From: an uncultured Oscillospiraceae bacterium | Lineage (GTDB): Bacteria; Bacillota; Clostridia; Oscillospirales; Oscillospiraceae | Direction of reading: 5' to 3' | Length of the DNA: 64,000 bases | Assembly: GCA_947631395.1 (NCBI GenBank) | Contig: CANRLF010000008.1 | Coordinates: 18,927-82,926, forward strand | Shown here: positions 41,267-49,990 of the stretch, piece by piece | Layout of the letters: each line of letters starts with the position of its first letter | Position numbering within the stretch: the stretch's first letter is position 1 | Position numbers and translations under genes: made by a program | Notes under the pieces: model-generated | Seen by the model: only the letters and a program-made list of their open reading frames with translations | Told to the model about the DNA's origin: nothing | Database searches by the model: none

Positions 41267-42532
41267 TTATTTTCTGTACTCGAACTGTATCCCGCAGACG
41301 CTCACAGTGTCGCCCTCGCTGACCCCCAGCTCCTCCAGCCTTTCAAATACGCCCCGCTCCCGCAGGACCCGGTCGAAGTACATCCTGGACTCGTAGTCCC
41401 CGAAATTCACGTTCTCCACGAGCCGTTCCACCCAGCCGCCGTCCACATACCAGACGCCGTTTTCCAGGTTTATCTCCGGCTCCGACTGACCGCCGTCCTC
41501 CTGGGGCTCCACGAACTCCGGCTCGAAGGTCACGATGGGCGGCAGGGAGGCGAGCCGGTAGGCGATGCTTTTCACAAGCTCCTCCGTGCCCGTGCCACCG
41601 GCGGCGGAGATGGGGAAGAAGTCCATGCCGGCGGCCTCCACTCGCTTGCGAAGGCGCTCTATCTGCTCCGGCGTCGCCTGGTCGCACTTGTTGGCGGCCA
41701 CTATCATTGGCCGTGAGGCCAGCTCCGGGGAGTACTCCCTGAGCTCCCGGTTTATGGTCTCCAGGTCCTCCACGCAGTCCCGCCCCTCGCACTCGGACAC
41801 GTCCACCACGTGGACCATGAGCCTGCACCTGTCGATGTGCCGCAAAAAGTCGTGGCCAAGTCCGGCCCCCTCGCTGGCCCCCTCGATTATCCCCGGTATG
41901 TCCGCCATGACGAAGCTCAGCCCTTCCCCAGCGTAGACCACGCCAAGGTTGGGGAACAGGGTAGTGAAGTGGTAATTGGCTATCTTTGGCCGGGCCCTTG
42001 ACACCACGGACAGGAGTGTGGACTTGCCCACGTTCGGAAAGCCCACCAACCCCACGTCCGCCAACAGCTTAAGCTCCAGGATTATCTCCCTCTGGGCGCC
42101 GGGCAAGCCCGCTTTGGCAAAGCGCGGCGCCTGACGTGTGGGGGTGGCGAAGTGGGAATTTCCCCAGCCGCCGGAGCCACCCTTTGCCACCACGAACCGC
42201 TCGACGGCCGACATGTCCGCCATCACGGCCCCCGTGGCGCTGTCCCGGACGACGGTACCCAGCGGGACCTTTATGACAAGGTCCTCCCCACGCTTTCCGG
42301 CACAGCGTTTCCCGGCGCCGTCCATGCCGTTCCCGGCCGCGTATTTGCGCTTATAGCGAAAGTCCATCAGCGTCGACATGTTGGCGTCGGGTATGAGCAC
42401 CACGTCGCCGCCGTCCCCGCCGTCCCCTCCGTCGGGCCCTCCGGAGGCGATATATTTCTCCCGGTGGAAGGCCACGGCCCCGTTGCCGCCCTTTCCGGCC
42501 TTCACCTCTATGGTCGCCTTATCTACGAACAT
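41267..42532 (-). CDS. obgE: Obg-family ribosome-assembly GTPase
   Basis: 421 residues. Glycine-rich Obg fold (1-158: KAGKGGNGAVAFHREKY, GGDGGDGGDVVL), GTPase domain with G1 GFPNVGKSTLLS, G3 DIPGII and G4 ANKCDQ, and a C-terminal OCT domain (about 345-421) ending SEGDTVSVCGIQFEYRK. Acts in 50S maturation and stringent/stress control. ATG at 42532 with AAAGGAAG; the longer frame to 42598 runs through the promoter. Monocistronic here, without the usual rpmA neighbour. Confidence 0.96.
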   Translation of the reverse strand: MFVDKATIEVKAGKGGNGAVAFHREKYIASGGPDGGDGGDGGDVVLIPDANMSTLMDFRYKRKYAAGNGMDGAGKRCAGKRGEDLVIKVPLGTVVRDSATGAVMADMSAVERFVVAKGGSGGWGNSHFATPTRQAPRFAKAGLPGAQREIILELKLLADVGLVGFPNVGKSTLLSVVSRARPKIANYHFTTLFPNLGVVYAGEGLSFVMADIPGIIEGASEGAGLGHDFLRHIDRCRLMVHVVDVSECEGRDCVEDLETINRELREYSPELASRPMIVAANKCDQATPEQIERLRKRVEAAGMDFFPISAAGGTGTEELVKSIAYRLASLPPIVTFEPEFVEPQEDGGQSEPEINLENGVWYVDGGWVERLVENVNFGDYESRMYFDRVLRERGVFERLEELGVSEGDTVSVCGIQFEYRK

Positions 42533-42569
42533 TTTCCGTTTCTTCCTTTCAACTCGTGCTCTGAGCGGT

Positions 42570-42598
42570 ATTATATCAGATGATCGCGGTTTTTTCAA
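42570..42598 (-). promoter_or_regulatory. Promoter of obgE
   Basis: Minus strand TTGAAA (42593-42598), 17 nt, TATAAT (42570-42575). Confidence 0.8.
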
Positions 42599-42613
42599 GG
42601 TAGGTAATATGGC

Positions 42614-42642
42614 TTGAAAAGCCGGTGATTATGTAGTATAAT
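42614..42642 (+). promoter_or_regulatory. Promoter of the wall-polymer cluster
   Basis: TTGAAA (42614-42619), 17 nt, TATAAT (42637-42642). It faces away from the obgE promoter, whose two hexamers are identical; the -35 elements are about 15 nt apart. Confidence 0.8.
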
Positions 42643-42674
42643 ACTAAACCAGTGAAAATAAAAGGAGTGTCGGA

Positions 42675-44219
42675 GTGGAGGAGAAAAAGAAAAATCCGGC
42701 CCTGACCGTGGCGGTGATGATGCTCATAACCGTCGGCGGAAAGCTGCTCGGACTCGTCAGGGACAGGTTGCTTACGGTAAATTACGGCTCGGGCAGCGCG
42801 GCCAACGCCTTCTTGACGGCCAGCCGCATACCCAGGGTGTTTTTTGATACGGTATTCGCCTCGGCCATCTCCGCCTGCCTCATCCCCGTGCTCGGGGAGA
42901 TCATGGAGAAGCGGGGGAGGAGGGACGCTTTTCGGTTCGCCGGAAATTTCATGTCCGTGATGGGCCTCGTGTGCGCCGTCTTGACGGTGCTCGGCACTAT
43001 CTTCGCCCCACAGCTCACGGCCTTTTTCGCCGACGGGTACGATACGCAAACAGCTCAGCTCTGCGCCAGCCTTACGCGTATAATGATGCCCACCGTGTTT
43101 TTCACGGGCCTCGCCTTTTCCCTGGTGGGCGTATTGCAGACCCTCGGTGAGTTTAACGTCCCCGCGGCCATCAGCCTCGTGTCCAACGTGGCCGTCATTG
43201 CCTACTATCTCACCCTCAACAAAAAATTCGGCATCGTCGGCCTTGCCGTGGCCTTCCTCATCGCCTGGGCCCTCCAGGCGGCGGTGCAGGTGCCGTCCCT
43301 CATAAAGCGCGGCTTTCGCTTCTACCCATCCCTCTCCCTTCGGAACGAGGAGATGCGAAAGGTCGGCCGCCTCATGCTCCCCGTTATGATAAGCACCTGG
43401 GTATTGCCCATAAACCAGACGGTCAACTCCAAATTCGCCTCCCGGCTTTTCGAGGGGGCGGGGGTCTCGGCGGTGGAACACGCCTATGACCTCTACACCG
43501 TCATCGCCGGAGTATTCGTGCTGTCGGTGACCAACTACATCTTCCCCCGCCTGTCCCGTGAAAACGCCGGCGGCGGCCCGGAGGTTATGAAAAACACCCT
43601 CCGCTCCACCACCCACGCCACCCTGTTCGTGGTCGCGCCCATGACGGCGGGGCTGTGCCTCATGGCCGGGCCCATCATTGACCTTGTATTCGGCGGCGGC
43701 CAGTTTGACGCCTTCTCCGTCGGCATAACCGCCCGCGCCCTCAGGATAATGAGCCTTGGCATGGTGGGCTACGCCCTCCAGGCCGTGCTCTCACGGGCCT
43801 ATTTCGCCGGCCAGACCGGCCGCGTGCCCCTGATCGCCGGGGCCGTGTCCATCGCCGTGAACATCGTCCTGTGCGTCATACTGACGTCGAAGCTCGACGT
43901 GGGCGGCATCGCCGCGGCCTCGGCCGTGTCCTTCACCGTCAACGCCCTGATACTCGCCCTGCCCCTGCGAAGGCGGGGCCTCGGGTTCTTCGATAAAAAA
44001 TTCCTCCTCGACATGCTCAGGCTCCTTGCCGCCACCCTCATCATGGCCGCGGCGGTGTGGGGCGTGTCGGAGCTCATCGCCGGCCGTTTCGGCAAGCTCC
44101 TGACCCTCCTTGTCCCCACGGCGGCCGGAGTGGCCGTATACGCCGTGGCCGCCGTCGCCCTGAGGGTCCCTGAGACCGTCGCCGTCATCGAAAAAATAAG
44201 AGAAAGGATCGGAAGGTGA
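42675..44219 (+). CDS. murJ: MurJ/MviN-family lipid-linked glycan flippase
   Basis: 514 residues, about 14 membrane helices. MOP superfamily: VTVGGKLLGLVRDRLLT-like start (ITVGGKLLGLVRDRLL), NAFLTASRIPRVFFD, FAPQLTAFF, LPINQTVNSKFAS, MAGPIIDLVFGGGQFD and ARALRIMSLGMVGYALQ. GTG start with AAAGGAG. It could be the lipid II flippase, but position at the head of a glycosyltransferase/ligase/CsaB cluster makes a role in flipping the secondary-wall-polymer precursor equally likely. The downstream start is directly adjacent to its stop. Confidence 0.88.
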   Translation: MEEKKKNPALTVAVMMLITVGGKLLGLVRDRLLTVNYGSGSAANAFLTASRIPRVFFDTVFASAISACLIPVLGEIMEKRGRRDAFRFAGNFMSVMGLVCAVLTVLGTIFAPQLTAFFADGYDTQTAQLCASLTRIMMPTVFFTGLAFSLVGVLQTLGEFNVPAAISLVSNVAVIAYYLTLNKKFGIVGLAVAFLIAWALQAAVQVPSLIKRGFRFYPSLSLRNEEMRKVGRLMLPVMISTWVLPINQTVNSKFASRLFEGAGVSAVEHAYDLYTVIAGVFVLSVTNYIFPRLSRENAGGGPEVMKNTLRSTTHATLFVVAPMTAGLCLMAGPIIDLVFGGGQFDAFSVGITARALRIMSLGMVGYALQAVLSRAYFAGQTGRVPLIAGAVSIAVNIVLCVILTSKLDVGGIAAASAVSFTVNALILALPLRRRGLGFFDKKFLLDMLRLLAATLIMAAAVWGVSELIAGRFGKLLTLLVPTAAGVAVYAVAAVALRVPETVAVIEKIRERIGR

Positions 44220-45635
44220 ATGAAAAAAATACTTGAGGGCAGCGCCATATGGCGGGCCCTGACCGCCGCGGCCCGCTGGATAGACGGCCAGTGGTCGAAA
44301 AGCCTCCTGTCCAAACCCTTCACTCCGCCCGAGCGCCGCGGCAGCTCCGGCGCGCTTTCCTCCATGGCCCACAAGGTCCACCTTGCCATGTGCCGCGTAT
44401 TTGACCTGACGCGCCTTACCTCCGCCCTTGAGGGCTCCGTCACCCTCAGATCCTTCTTCTGGATGGCCCTCGCCGTGACGCTGGCGCCGATACTGCCCAC
44501 AATGGCCGTCCTGGCCCTCACGGCCCTGGGCTTCGGCTCGCTCATACTGACCTACGGCCGCGACCGTGACCGCCGCTTTTCCGGCTCCCCCCTCGTCAAG
44601 TGGATACTCCTGTTTGCCGGGGTGGAGCTGGCCTCCACCGCCCTGTCCGTCACCCTTACCGGCAGTCTCAGGAACGGCCTCCTCACGGCGGCCTTCACCC
44701 TCTTCGCCCTGGTCGTGACGGACACCTGCCGGAAAGAGCGCGACCTCGACCGCCTCATAGCCCTCATCGTCGCCGCCGGCGCCCTCGTGGCCCTCATCGG
44801 CATCTCCCAGGCGGCCCTTGGCGTGGCCAGCGAGTCGGACTGGATAGACGAGGACGACTTCTCCAATATCACCATCCGCGTCTGGTCCACCCTTGAAAAT
44901 CCCAACGTGCTTGCCGAGTATCTCCTCCTGGTGATACCCCTGGCCGTGGCGGGGGTCTTCACATCCTCCAGCGCCAGCGGAAAGATATACTCCGCCGTTG
45001 CCGCCGGTACCATGGTGCTGTGTATGCTCCTCACCTGGTCCCGTGGCGGCTGGCTTGGCCTTGCCATCGCCGCCGCTGTGTTCCTTGTGCTCTTGGACAG
45101 GCGCTTCATACCTGTGGGGATAGTGGGCCTTGTGGTGTTGCTCCTCATATTGCCCGAGTCCATAATGGCGCGTCTTGCCAGCGTGGGCGACCTCTCCGAC
45201 AGCTCCACCTCCTACCGGGTCTACATCTGGATGGCCGCGGTGAATATGCTCAAGGACTTCTGGCTCTGCGGCTTCGGCACCGGCACGGCGGCCTTCAGGA
45301 GCGTCTATCCCGCGTACAGCTTCAACGCCGTGTCCGCCCCCCACTCCCATAACCTCTATCTCCAGGTTTTCTGTGAAAACGGCCTCCTTGGCATCGTCGC
45401 CCTCCTCGGCGCCATGTGCTCGGGAGTATTGGCCCTCGGAAGGACCCTCACCGTCACCGGGAGCAAAAAGACCCGCGTCCGCGCCTGTGCCCTTATGGCG
45501 TCCCTGGCCGGCTTTGCCGCCCAGAGCCTCACGGACTACTCCTTTTACAATTACCGCGTTACCCTCATGTTCTGGGTGACGGTGGGACTTATCGCCGCGC
45601 TCTACAACACGGCCCTGAGGGAGGGGAGAGAGTGA
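44220..45635 (+). CDS. O-antigen ligase/polymerase-like membrane protein
   Basis: 471 residues with about 10-12 helices. Wzy_C-type core: SRGGWLGLAIAAAVFLVLL, the large loop containing SSTSYRVYIW, the conserved FGTGTAAFRSVYPAY and APHSHNLYLQVFCENGLLG with the ligase His. Such proteins polymerise or ligate lipid-linked glycans outside the membrane. A cytoplasmic N-terminal arm (about 1-75) is extra. The ATG follows the flippase stop with no gap. Likely polymerises or attaches the secondary wall polymer flipped by the preceding protein. Confidence 0.85.
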   Translation: MKKILEGSAIWRALTAAARWIDGQWSKSLLSKPFTPPERRGSSGALSSMAHKVHLAMCRVFDLTRLTSALEGSVTLRSFFWMALAVTLAPILPTMAVLALTALGFGSLILTYGRDRDRRFSGSPLVKWILLFAGVELASTALSVTLTGSLRNGLLTAAFTLFALVVTDTCRKERDLDRLIALIVAAGALVALIGISQAALGVASESDWIDEDDFSNITIRVWSTLENPNVLAEYLLLVIPLAVAGVFTSSSASGKIYSAVAAGTMVLCMLLTWSRGGWLGLAIAAAVFLVLLDRRFIPVGIVGLVVLLLILPESIMARLASVGDLSDSSTSYRVYIWMAAVNMLKDFWLCGFGTGTAAFRSVYPAYSFNAVSAPHSHNLYLQVFCENGLLGIVALLGAMCSGVLALGRTLTVTGSKKTRVRACALMASLAGFAAQSLTDYSFYNYRVTLMFWVTVGLIAALYNTALREGRE

Positions 45636-46756
45636 TAAGGGTACTGAACATCATCTCCGACACCAACATCGGCGGAGCCGGACGTGTCATAATGAATTAC
45701 CTCAAATACTCCGACAGGGCCGACTTCGAGACCCACGTGGCCGTCCCCCGTGGAAGCGCGCTGAAAGGGCCGCTTTCGGAGCTGGGCGCCACCGTCCATG
45801 AGGTGGACGGCATCGCCGACAGGTCCCTGGACATCGGCGCCCTTGGTACGCTAAAGGAGCTCATACGCCGTGTGGACCCGGACATCGTCCACACCCACGG
45901 CTCTCTCACCGGCCGCATCGCCGGCAGGCAGTGCAAAAAGGCCGTCATCTTCACCCGCCACTCGGCCTTCCCCGTAAAGCCCTACATGAAAAAGGGCCCC
46001 GGCAGGTGGCTCAATAAATTCATAAACGAGCATTACGCCGACGCCATCATCGCCGTGTCCCCCGCCACGGCGGAGAACCTGACCGACGGCGGCGTATCAG
46101 GGGACCGGATAGAGATAATGATGAACGGCGTGGAGCCGGTACGACGCCTCTCCCCGGAGGAGCGGGCGGCATTCCGGACCCGGTGGGGCGTCGCCCCCAC
46201 GGACTTCGTCATGGGCATCGTCGCCAGGATCGAGGACTACAAGGGACACACGGACATCCTGGAGGCCATGGCGAAGCTCCTGCCGAAAAGGCCGGAGCTA
46301 AAGCTCTTAGTTGCCGGCACCGGAGCCTATGAGGAGCAGGTCAAAAAGCGCACCGAGGACCTCGGCCTTGAGGACCGGGCGGTTTTCCTGGGCTTTCAGG
46401 CCGACGTGGCCCCGGTGCTCAGCGTCCTTGACGTACAGCTGAACGCCTCCTGGGGGACCGAGGCATCAAGTATGGCCATGCTGGAGGGCTTCTCCGCCGG
46501 TGTGCCGGTCATCGCCTCCGATTACGGCGGCAACCCCTATCAGGTCCGCGACGGCGTCAGCGGCCTTATATACAGGACCCGCGACGTGGCGGGCCTGGCC
46601 GACAGGATAGATAAGCTGGCCGGCGACCCGGCACTCAGGGAGCGCCTGGGCCTCGGTGCCAGGAGAGAGTATGAAAACCGGTTCACCGGTGAGATTTTCG
46701 CCGGCAGGATCGAGGAAATTTACAGAAAGACTTTGGAGGCACGGGATGGAAAATAA
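45632..46756 (+). CDS. GT4-family glycosyltransferase
   Basis: 374 residues. GTG start after GGGAGGGGAG, overlapping the ligase stop by 4 nt. GT-B fold: N-terminal IRVLNIISDTNIGGAGRV, VHTHGSLTGRIAG and NKFINEHYADAIIAVSP. C-terminal NGVEPVRRLSPEER, MGIVARIEDYKGHTDILEA and the donor-site E-x7-E in SSMAMLEGFSAGVPVIASD. Adds a sugar to the cytoplasmic lipid-linked precursor; sugar and linkage unknown. Overlaps the DUF4330 gene by 11 nt. Confidence 0.9.
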   Translation: MIRVLNIISDTNIGGAGRVIMNYLKYSDRADFETHVAVPRGSALKGPLSELGATVHEVDGIADRSLDIGALGTLKELIRRVDPDIVHTHGSLTGRIAGRQCKKAVIFTRHSAFPVKPYMKKGPGRWLNKFINEHYADAIIAVSPATAENLTDGGVSGDRIEIMMNGVEPVRRLSPEERAAFRTRWGVAPTDFVMGIVARIEDYKGHTDILEAMAKLLPKRPELKLLVAGTGAYEEQVKKRTEDLGLEDRAVFLGFQADVAPVLSVLDVQLNASWGTEASSMAMLEGFSAGVPVIASDYGGNPYQVRDGVSGLIYRTRDVAGLADRIDKLAGDPALRERLGLGARREYENRFTGEIFAGRIEEIYRKTLEARDGK

Positions 46757-47255
46757 GAAAAAGAGGGTATTCCTCAGGATATTCAACCTCTTCGACCTTG
46801 CGCTGATAGCCATAGCCCTGGTGGTCCTGGCGGTGATACTTCTCACCCGGGACAACAGCAGCGGCCAGCTCACCGGCCAGGTCCAGAGGACCGTCAGCGT
46901 CCGCTACACCGTGGAGCTGTCCGAGATAGAGAACGGCGCCGCCGCCAATATAAAGGCCGGAGCCCCTGTGGTGGACGCCATAAAGAAGTACAGCATCGGC
47001 ACGGTGGAGTCCGTAGAGATCTCCCCCACCCGCGCAAGCGTCCCCGATGAGGGGAGCGACATCGTCAGGTACGCCCAGGTCCCCGGCCAGGAGACCGCCA
47101 CCGTCGTGATAACGGCCAAGGCCGTAGAGACCGACGCAGACATAATAATAGACGGCGGGTATCTCGTGAAGGTCGGCCTTCCCGCCAGCGTCAGGATCCC
47201 CGGCCTCAGGGCCACCGGCTTCATCGTGGATGTAGAGAGGAGTGACGCCCAGTGA
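46746..47255 (+). CDS. DUF4330-like single-pass protein 1
   Basis: 169 residues. Short basic N-terminus, one helix (LFDLALIAIALVVLAVILLT), then an exported beta-rich domain with repeating VxYTVE and GTVESVEISPT strands. Paralogue of the next gene. DUF4330 proteins have no assigned activity but recur in clostridial wall-polysaccharide clusters, suggesting a scaffold or chain-length role outside the membrane. ATG 46746 lies inside the preceding gene's end. Confidence 0.75.
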   Translation: MENKKKRVFLRIFNLFDLALIAIALVVLAVILLTRDNSSGQLTGQVQRTVSVRYTVELSEIENGAAANIKAGAPVVDAIKKYSIGTVESVEISPTRASVPDEGSDIVRYAQVPGQETATVVITAKAVETDADIIIDGGYLVKVGLPASVRIPGLRATGFIVDVERSDAQ

Positions 47256-47749
47256 AAAAGAGAAAGCTTATCGACGAACAGGGCAAGATTTTCGGCGTCA
47301 TCAGCGCCGTGGACATCCTGGCCGTACTGCTCCTTGTGGCCATACTTCTCATGGCGTACATGAGATTTTTCTCCGGCGGCAAATCCGACGTGTCCCAGAG
47401 CGGCTTTGTGCCCGTGAGCTATGAGATAAAGGTGTACAAGGTCCGTGAGGGCACCGCCCGGGCCATAAGACCCGGTGACGGGCTCGTGTCCGAGGACGGC
47501 GAGGACATGGGCAATGTCACCGCCGTAAGCACCGCCCCCGCCGTGGAGCTGGTCGAGTGCTCCGACGGCACGGTGCGGCCCATGGAGGTCGAGGGCTACG
47601 TGGACGTAATGATCGACGTGACCGCCCAGGGCACCGTGGCCGGTGACAGATACTACGCCGGCAGGACCTTTGAGCTGGGGGCCGGCGCCGAGGTGGAGTT
47701 CACCTCAAAATATGTTTCCACGACAGGCGTCATCTGGAGCGTCGGCTGA
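47252..47749 (+). CDS. DUF4330-family single-pass protein 2
   Basis: 165 residues, GTG start overlapping the previous stop by 4 nt. It opens with the family signature KLIDEQGKIFGVISAVDILA, has a helix (LAVLLLVAILLMAYMRFF) and an exported beta domain ending YVSTTGVIWSVG. More typical of DUF4330 than its neighbour. The two paralogues could form a heteromer in the polymer assembly machine (inference). Confidence 0.82.
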   Translation: MKKRKLIDEQGKIFGVISAVDILAVLLLVAILLMAYMRFFSGGKSDVSQSGFVPVSYEIKVYKVREGTARAIRPGDGLVSEDGEDMGNVTAVSTAPAVELVECSDGTVRPMEVEGYVDVMIDVTAQGTVAGDRYYAGRTFELGAGAEVEFTSKYVSTTGVIWSVG

Positions 47750-47761
47750 GAGGAGCGCAAG

Positions 47762-49990
47762 ATGAAGATCCTTATGGCTGCCATGGGCCTCGATATAGGC
47801 GGTGCTGAGACCCACATCGTGGAGCTCACCCGGGAGCTGGCCCGCCAGGGCCACGAGGTGATAGTCGCCTCAAACGGCGGCGTGTACGTGCCGGAGATAG
47901 AGTCCGCCGGCGCGAGGCACATCGAGGTACCCATGAACCGCCGCAGGCCCGGGCCCATGCTCAGGTCCCTGAGACTGCTGAAAAAGATAATAAAGACGGA
48001 AAAGCCCGACGTGGTCCACGCCCACGCCAGAATACCCGCGTTCCTGTGCGGAATACTGAAAAGGAGCATGGGCTTCACCCTCGTCACCACGGCCCACTGG
48101 GTCTTTGACGCCCGGGGCGTGGTGGGACGTCTGACGAACTGGGGCGACATGACCGTCGCCGTGTCGGAGGACATAAGGGAGTACCTGGTGGACACCTACG
48201 GCATCCCCCGGGACAGGATAATCGTGACCATAAACGGCATCGACACCGATAAATTCTCCCCGGAGATCTCCGGCGACCGGGTCCGCCGGGAGCTGGGCAT
48301 ACCCCTTGGGGCGGTGGTGGTATCCCACGTCAGCCGCCTGGACGAGAGCCGCGCCATGGCCGCCTCCGCCCTTATCGAGATAGCCCCGAAGCTTGCCGAC
48401 CGTGTCCCGGGCGTGGTTATACTCATCGCCGGCGGCGGCGACAGGGAGCAGGAGCTTTCCGTCAGGGCCGCCGAGGCCAACCTGAAGCTGGGCTACAAAT
48501 GCGTGGTTTTGGCCGGACCCAGGACGGACGTGAATGAGATATGCGCCGCCGGGGACGTGTTCGTCGGCGTGTCCCGGGCGGCCCTTGAGGCCATGGCCGT
48601 GGGCAGACCCGTGGTGGTCGCCGGAAACGAGGGCTACATGGGCCTTTTCGACCGGGACAAGCTGGACACCGGCATCGAGGGCAACTTCTGTTGCCGCGGC
48701 TGTCCGGAGCTTGAGCGCCGGGCGCTCCTTGACGACCTTACGAACGCCCTGACCCTGGACTCCGACGAGTGCGAGCGCCTGAGCCTCCTGGGCCGGCAGG
48801 TCATAATGGAAAATTACAGCGTCCGCCGGATGGCCGATGACACCGTCGCCGCCTACCGCGCGGCCATACCGCCTAAGAGAGTCGTGCTCAGCGGCTATTA
48901 CGGCTTCAATAACGCCGGCGACGAGGCCATATTGGAGTCCATATGCCGCACGGTCAGACACATCGACCGGCGTATAGAGGTGACCGTCCTGTCCCGGAAC
49001 CCCAAGGGCACGGCGGAGCGTTACGGCTGTCGGGCAATACCGAGATTTTCACCTGTCAGCATAACGAGGGAGATAAAAAAATGCGACCTTCTCGTGTCCG
49101 GCGGCGGGAGCCTGTTGCAGGACAGCACCTCCAACAGGTCCTTCAGGTACTACGCCTGGGTCCTGGGCCGGGCCCAGAAGGCCGGTAAGCGCACCTGCGT
49201 ATACGCCAACGGCATAGGGCCCGTCAGCAGACCCGGCAACAGGGAGCTCACCCGCCGGCTTGTGGAGCGGTGCGACGGCGTGTCGCTGAGGGACGCGGAC
49301 TCTCTGAGGGAGCTCAGGGAGATGGGCGTCACCAGGGAGGACATCGAGGTCACCGCGGACCCTGTTTTCGCCATGGACATGCCCGACCCCGAAAAAGTCA
49401 GACAGATATTGAGGCGCCTCGGCGTCCGGGGGGACTATATCACCGTGTCCGTCAGGCCCTATAAGGGCGAGCCCGGATATTTTGAGAAATTCGCCGGCGT
49501 CCTTGACGGCATCGCCGAGAGCGAGGGCGTGGAGGTGGTCCTGATACCGATGCAGCCCAAGCGCGACGGGCCCATCAGCTGGACTGTCCGGGACCTTATG
49601 AGGCACAGCGCCCACGTCCTCTCCGGGGACTACACCCCCGATGAGCTCATGGGCGTCATCGGCGGCAGCCGCATGGTGCTGTCCATGCGCCTCCACGCCC
49701 TTATCTTCGCCGGACGCACGGCCACCCCGGCCCTGGGCTTTGCCTATGACCCCAAGGTGGAGAGCTGTCTTGCCATGCTCCACCAGCCCTCCGCCGGCGA
49801 CTCCGGCCATATAGATGAGCGCGCGTGTGTCGCCGCGGCGGGAGTCATACTCCGCCGCCGGGAGGAGATAGTTGAGAGACTGGCCGTCACCCGTGACGGC
49901 CTGGCCGCTGAGGCCATGAAAAATAATGAAATGCTCCGACGGCTATTGACTGACAGGAGCGGGAAGGATGATAAAAATGAACTTAACTGA
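47762..49990 (+). CDS. csaB: Bifunctional glycosyltransferase-CsaB polysaccharide pyruvyl transferase
   Basis: 742 residues, two enzymes in one chain. Residues about 1-370: GT4 glycosyltransferase (LDIGGAETHIVELTRELAR, HAHARIPAFLCG, VSHVSRLDESRAMA, SRAALEAMAVGRPVVVAG). From about 373: CsaB pyruvyl transferase (VLSGYYGFNNAGDEAILESI, LVSGGGSLLQDSTSNRSFRY, YANGIGPV, SLRDADSLRELREMGV, VSVRPYKGEPGY, SMRLHALIFAG with catalytic Arg/His). CsaB adds ketal pyruvate to the secondary wall polymer, creating the ligand of SLH domains; an SLH protein is encoded at 58122. The fusion would couple sugar addition and pyruvylation. Confidence 0.92.
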   Translation: MKILMAAMGLDIGGAETHIVELTRELARQGHEVIVASNGGVYVPEIESAGARHIEVPMNRRRPGPMLRSLRLLKKIIKTEKPDVVHAHARIPAFLCGILKRSMGFTLVTTAHWVFDARGVVGRLTNWGDMTVAVSEDIREYLVDTYGIPRDRIIVTINGIDTDKFSPEISGDRVRRELGIPLGAVVVSHVSRLDESRAMAASALIEIAPKLADRVPGVVILIAGGGDREQELSVRAAEANLKLGYKCVVLAGPRTDVNEICAAGDVFVGVSRAALEAMAVGRPVVVAGNEGYMGLFDRDKLDTGIEGNFCCRGCPELERRALLDDLTNALTLDSDECERLSLLGRQVIMENYSVRRMADDTVAAYRAAIPPKRVVLSGYYGFNNAGDEAILESICRTVRHIDRRIEVTVLSRNPKGTAERYGCRAIPRFSPVSITREIKKCDLLVSGGGSLLQDSTSNRSFRYYAWVLGRAQKAGKRTCVYANGIGPVSRPGNRELTRRLVERCDGVSLRDADSLRELREMGVTREDIEVTADPVFAMDMPDPEKVRQILRRLGVRGDYITVSVRPYKGEPGYFEKFAGVLDGIAESEGVEVVLIPMQPKRDGPISWTVRDLMRHSAHVLSGDYTPDELMGVIGGSRMVLSMRLHALIFAGRTATPALGFAYDPKVESCLAMLHQPSAGDSGHIDERACVAAAGVILRRREEIVERLAVTRDGLAAEAMKNNEMLRRLLTDRSGKDDKNELN

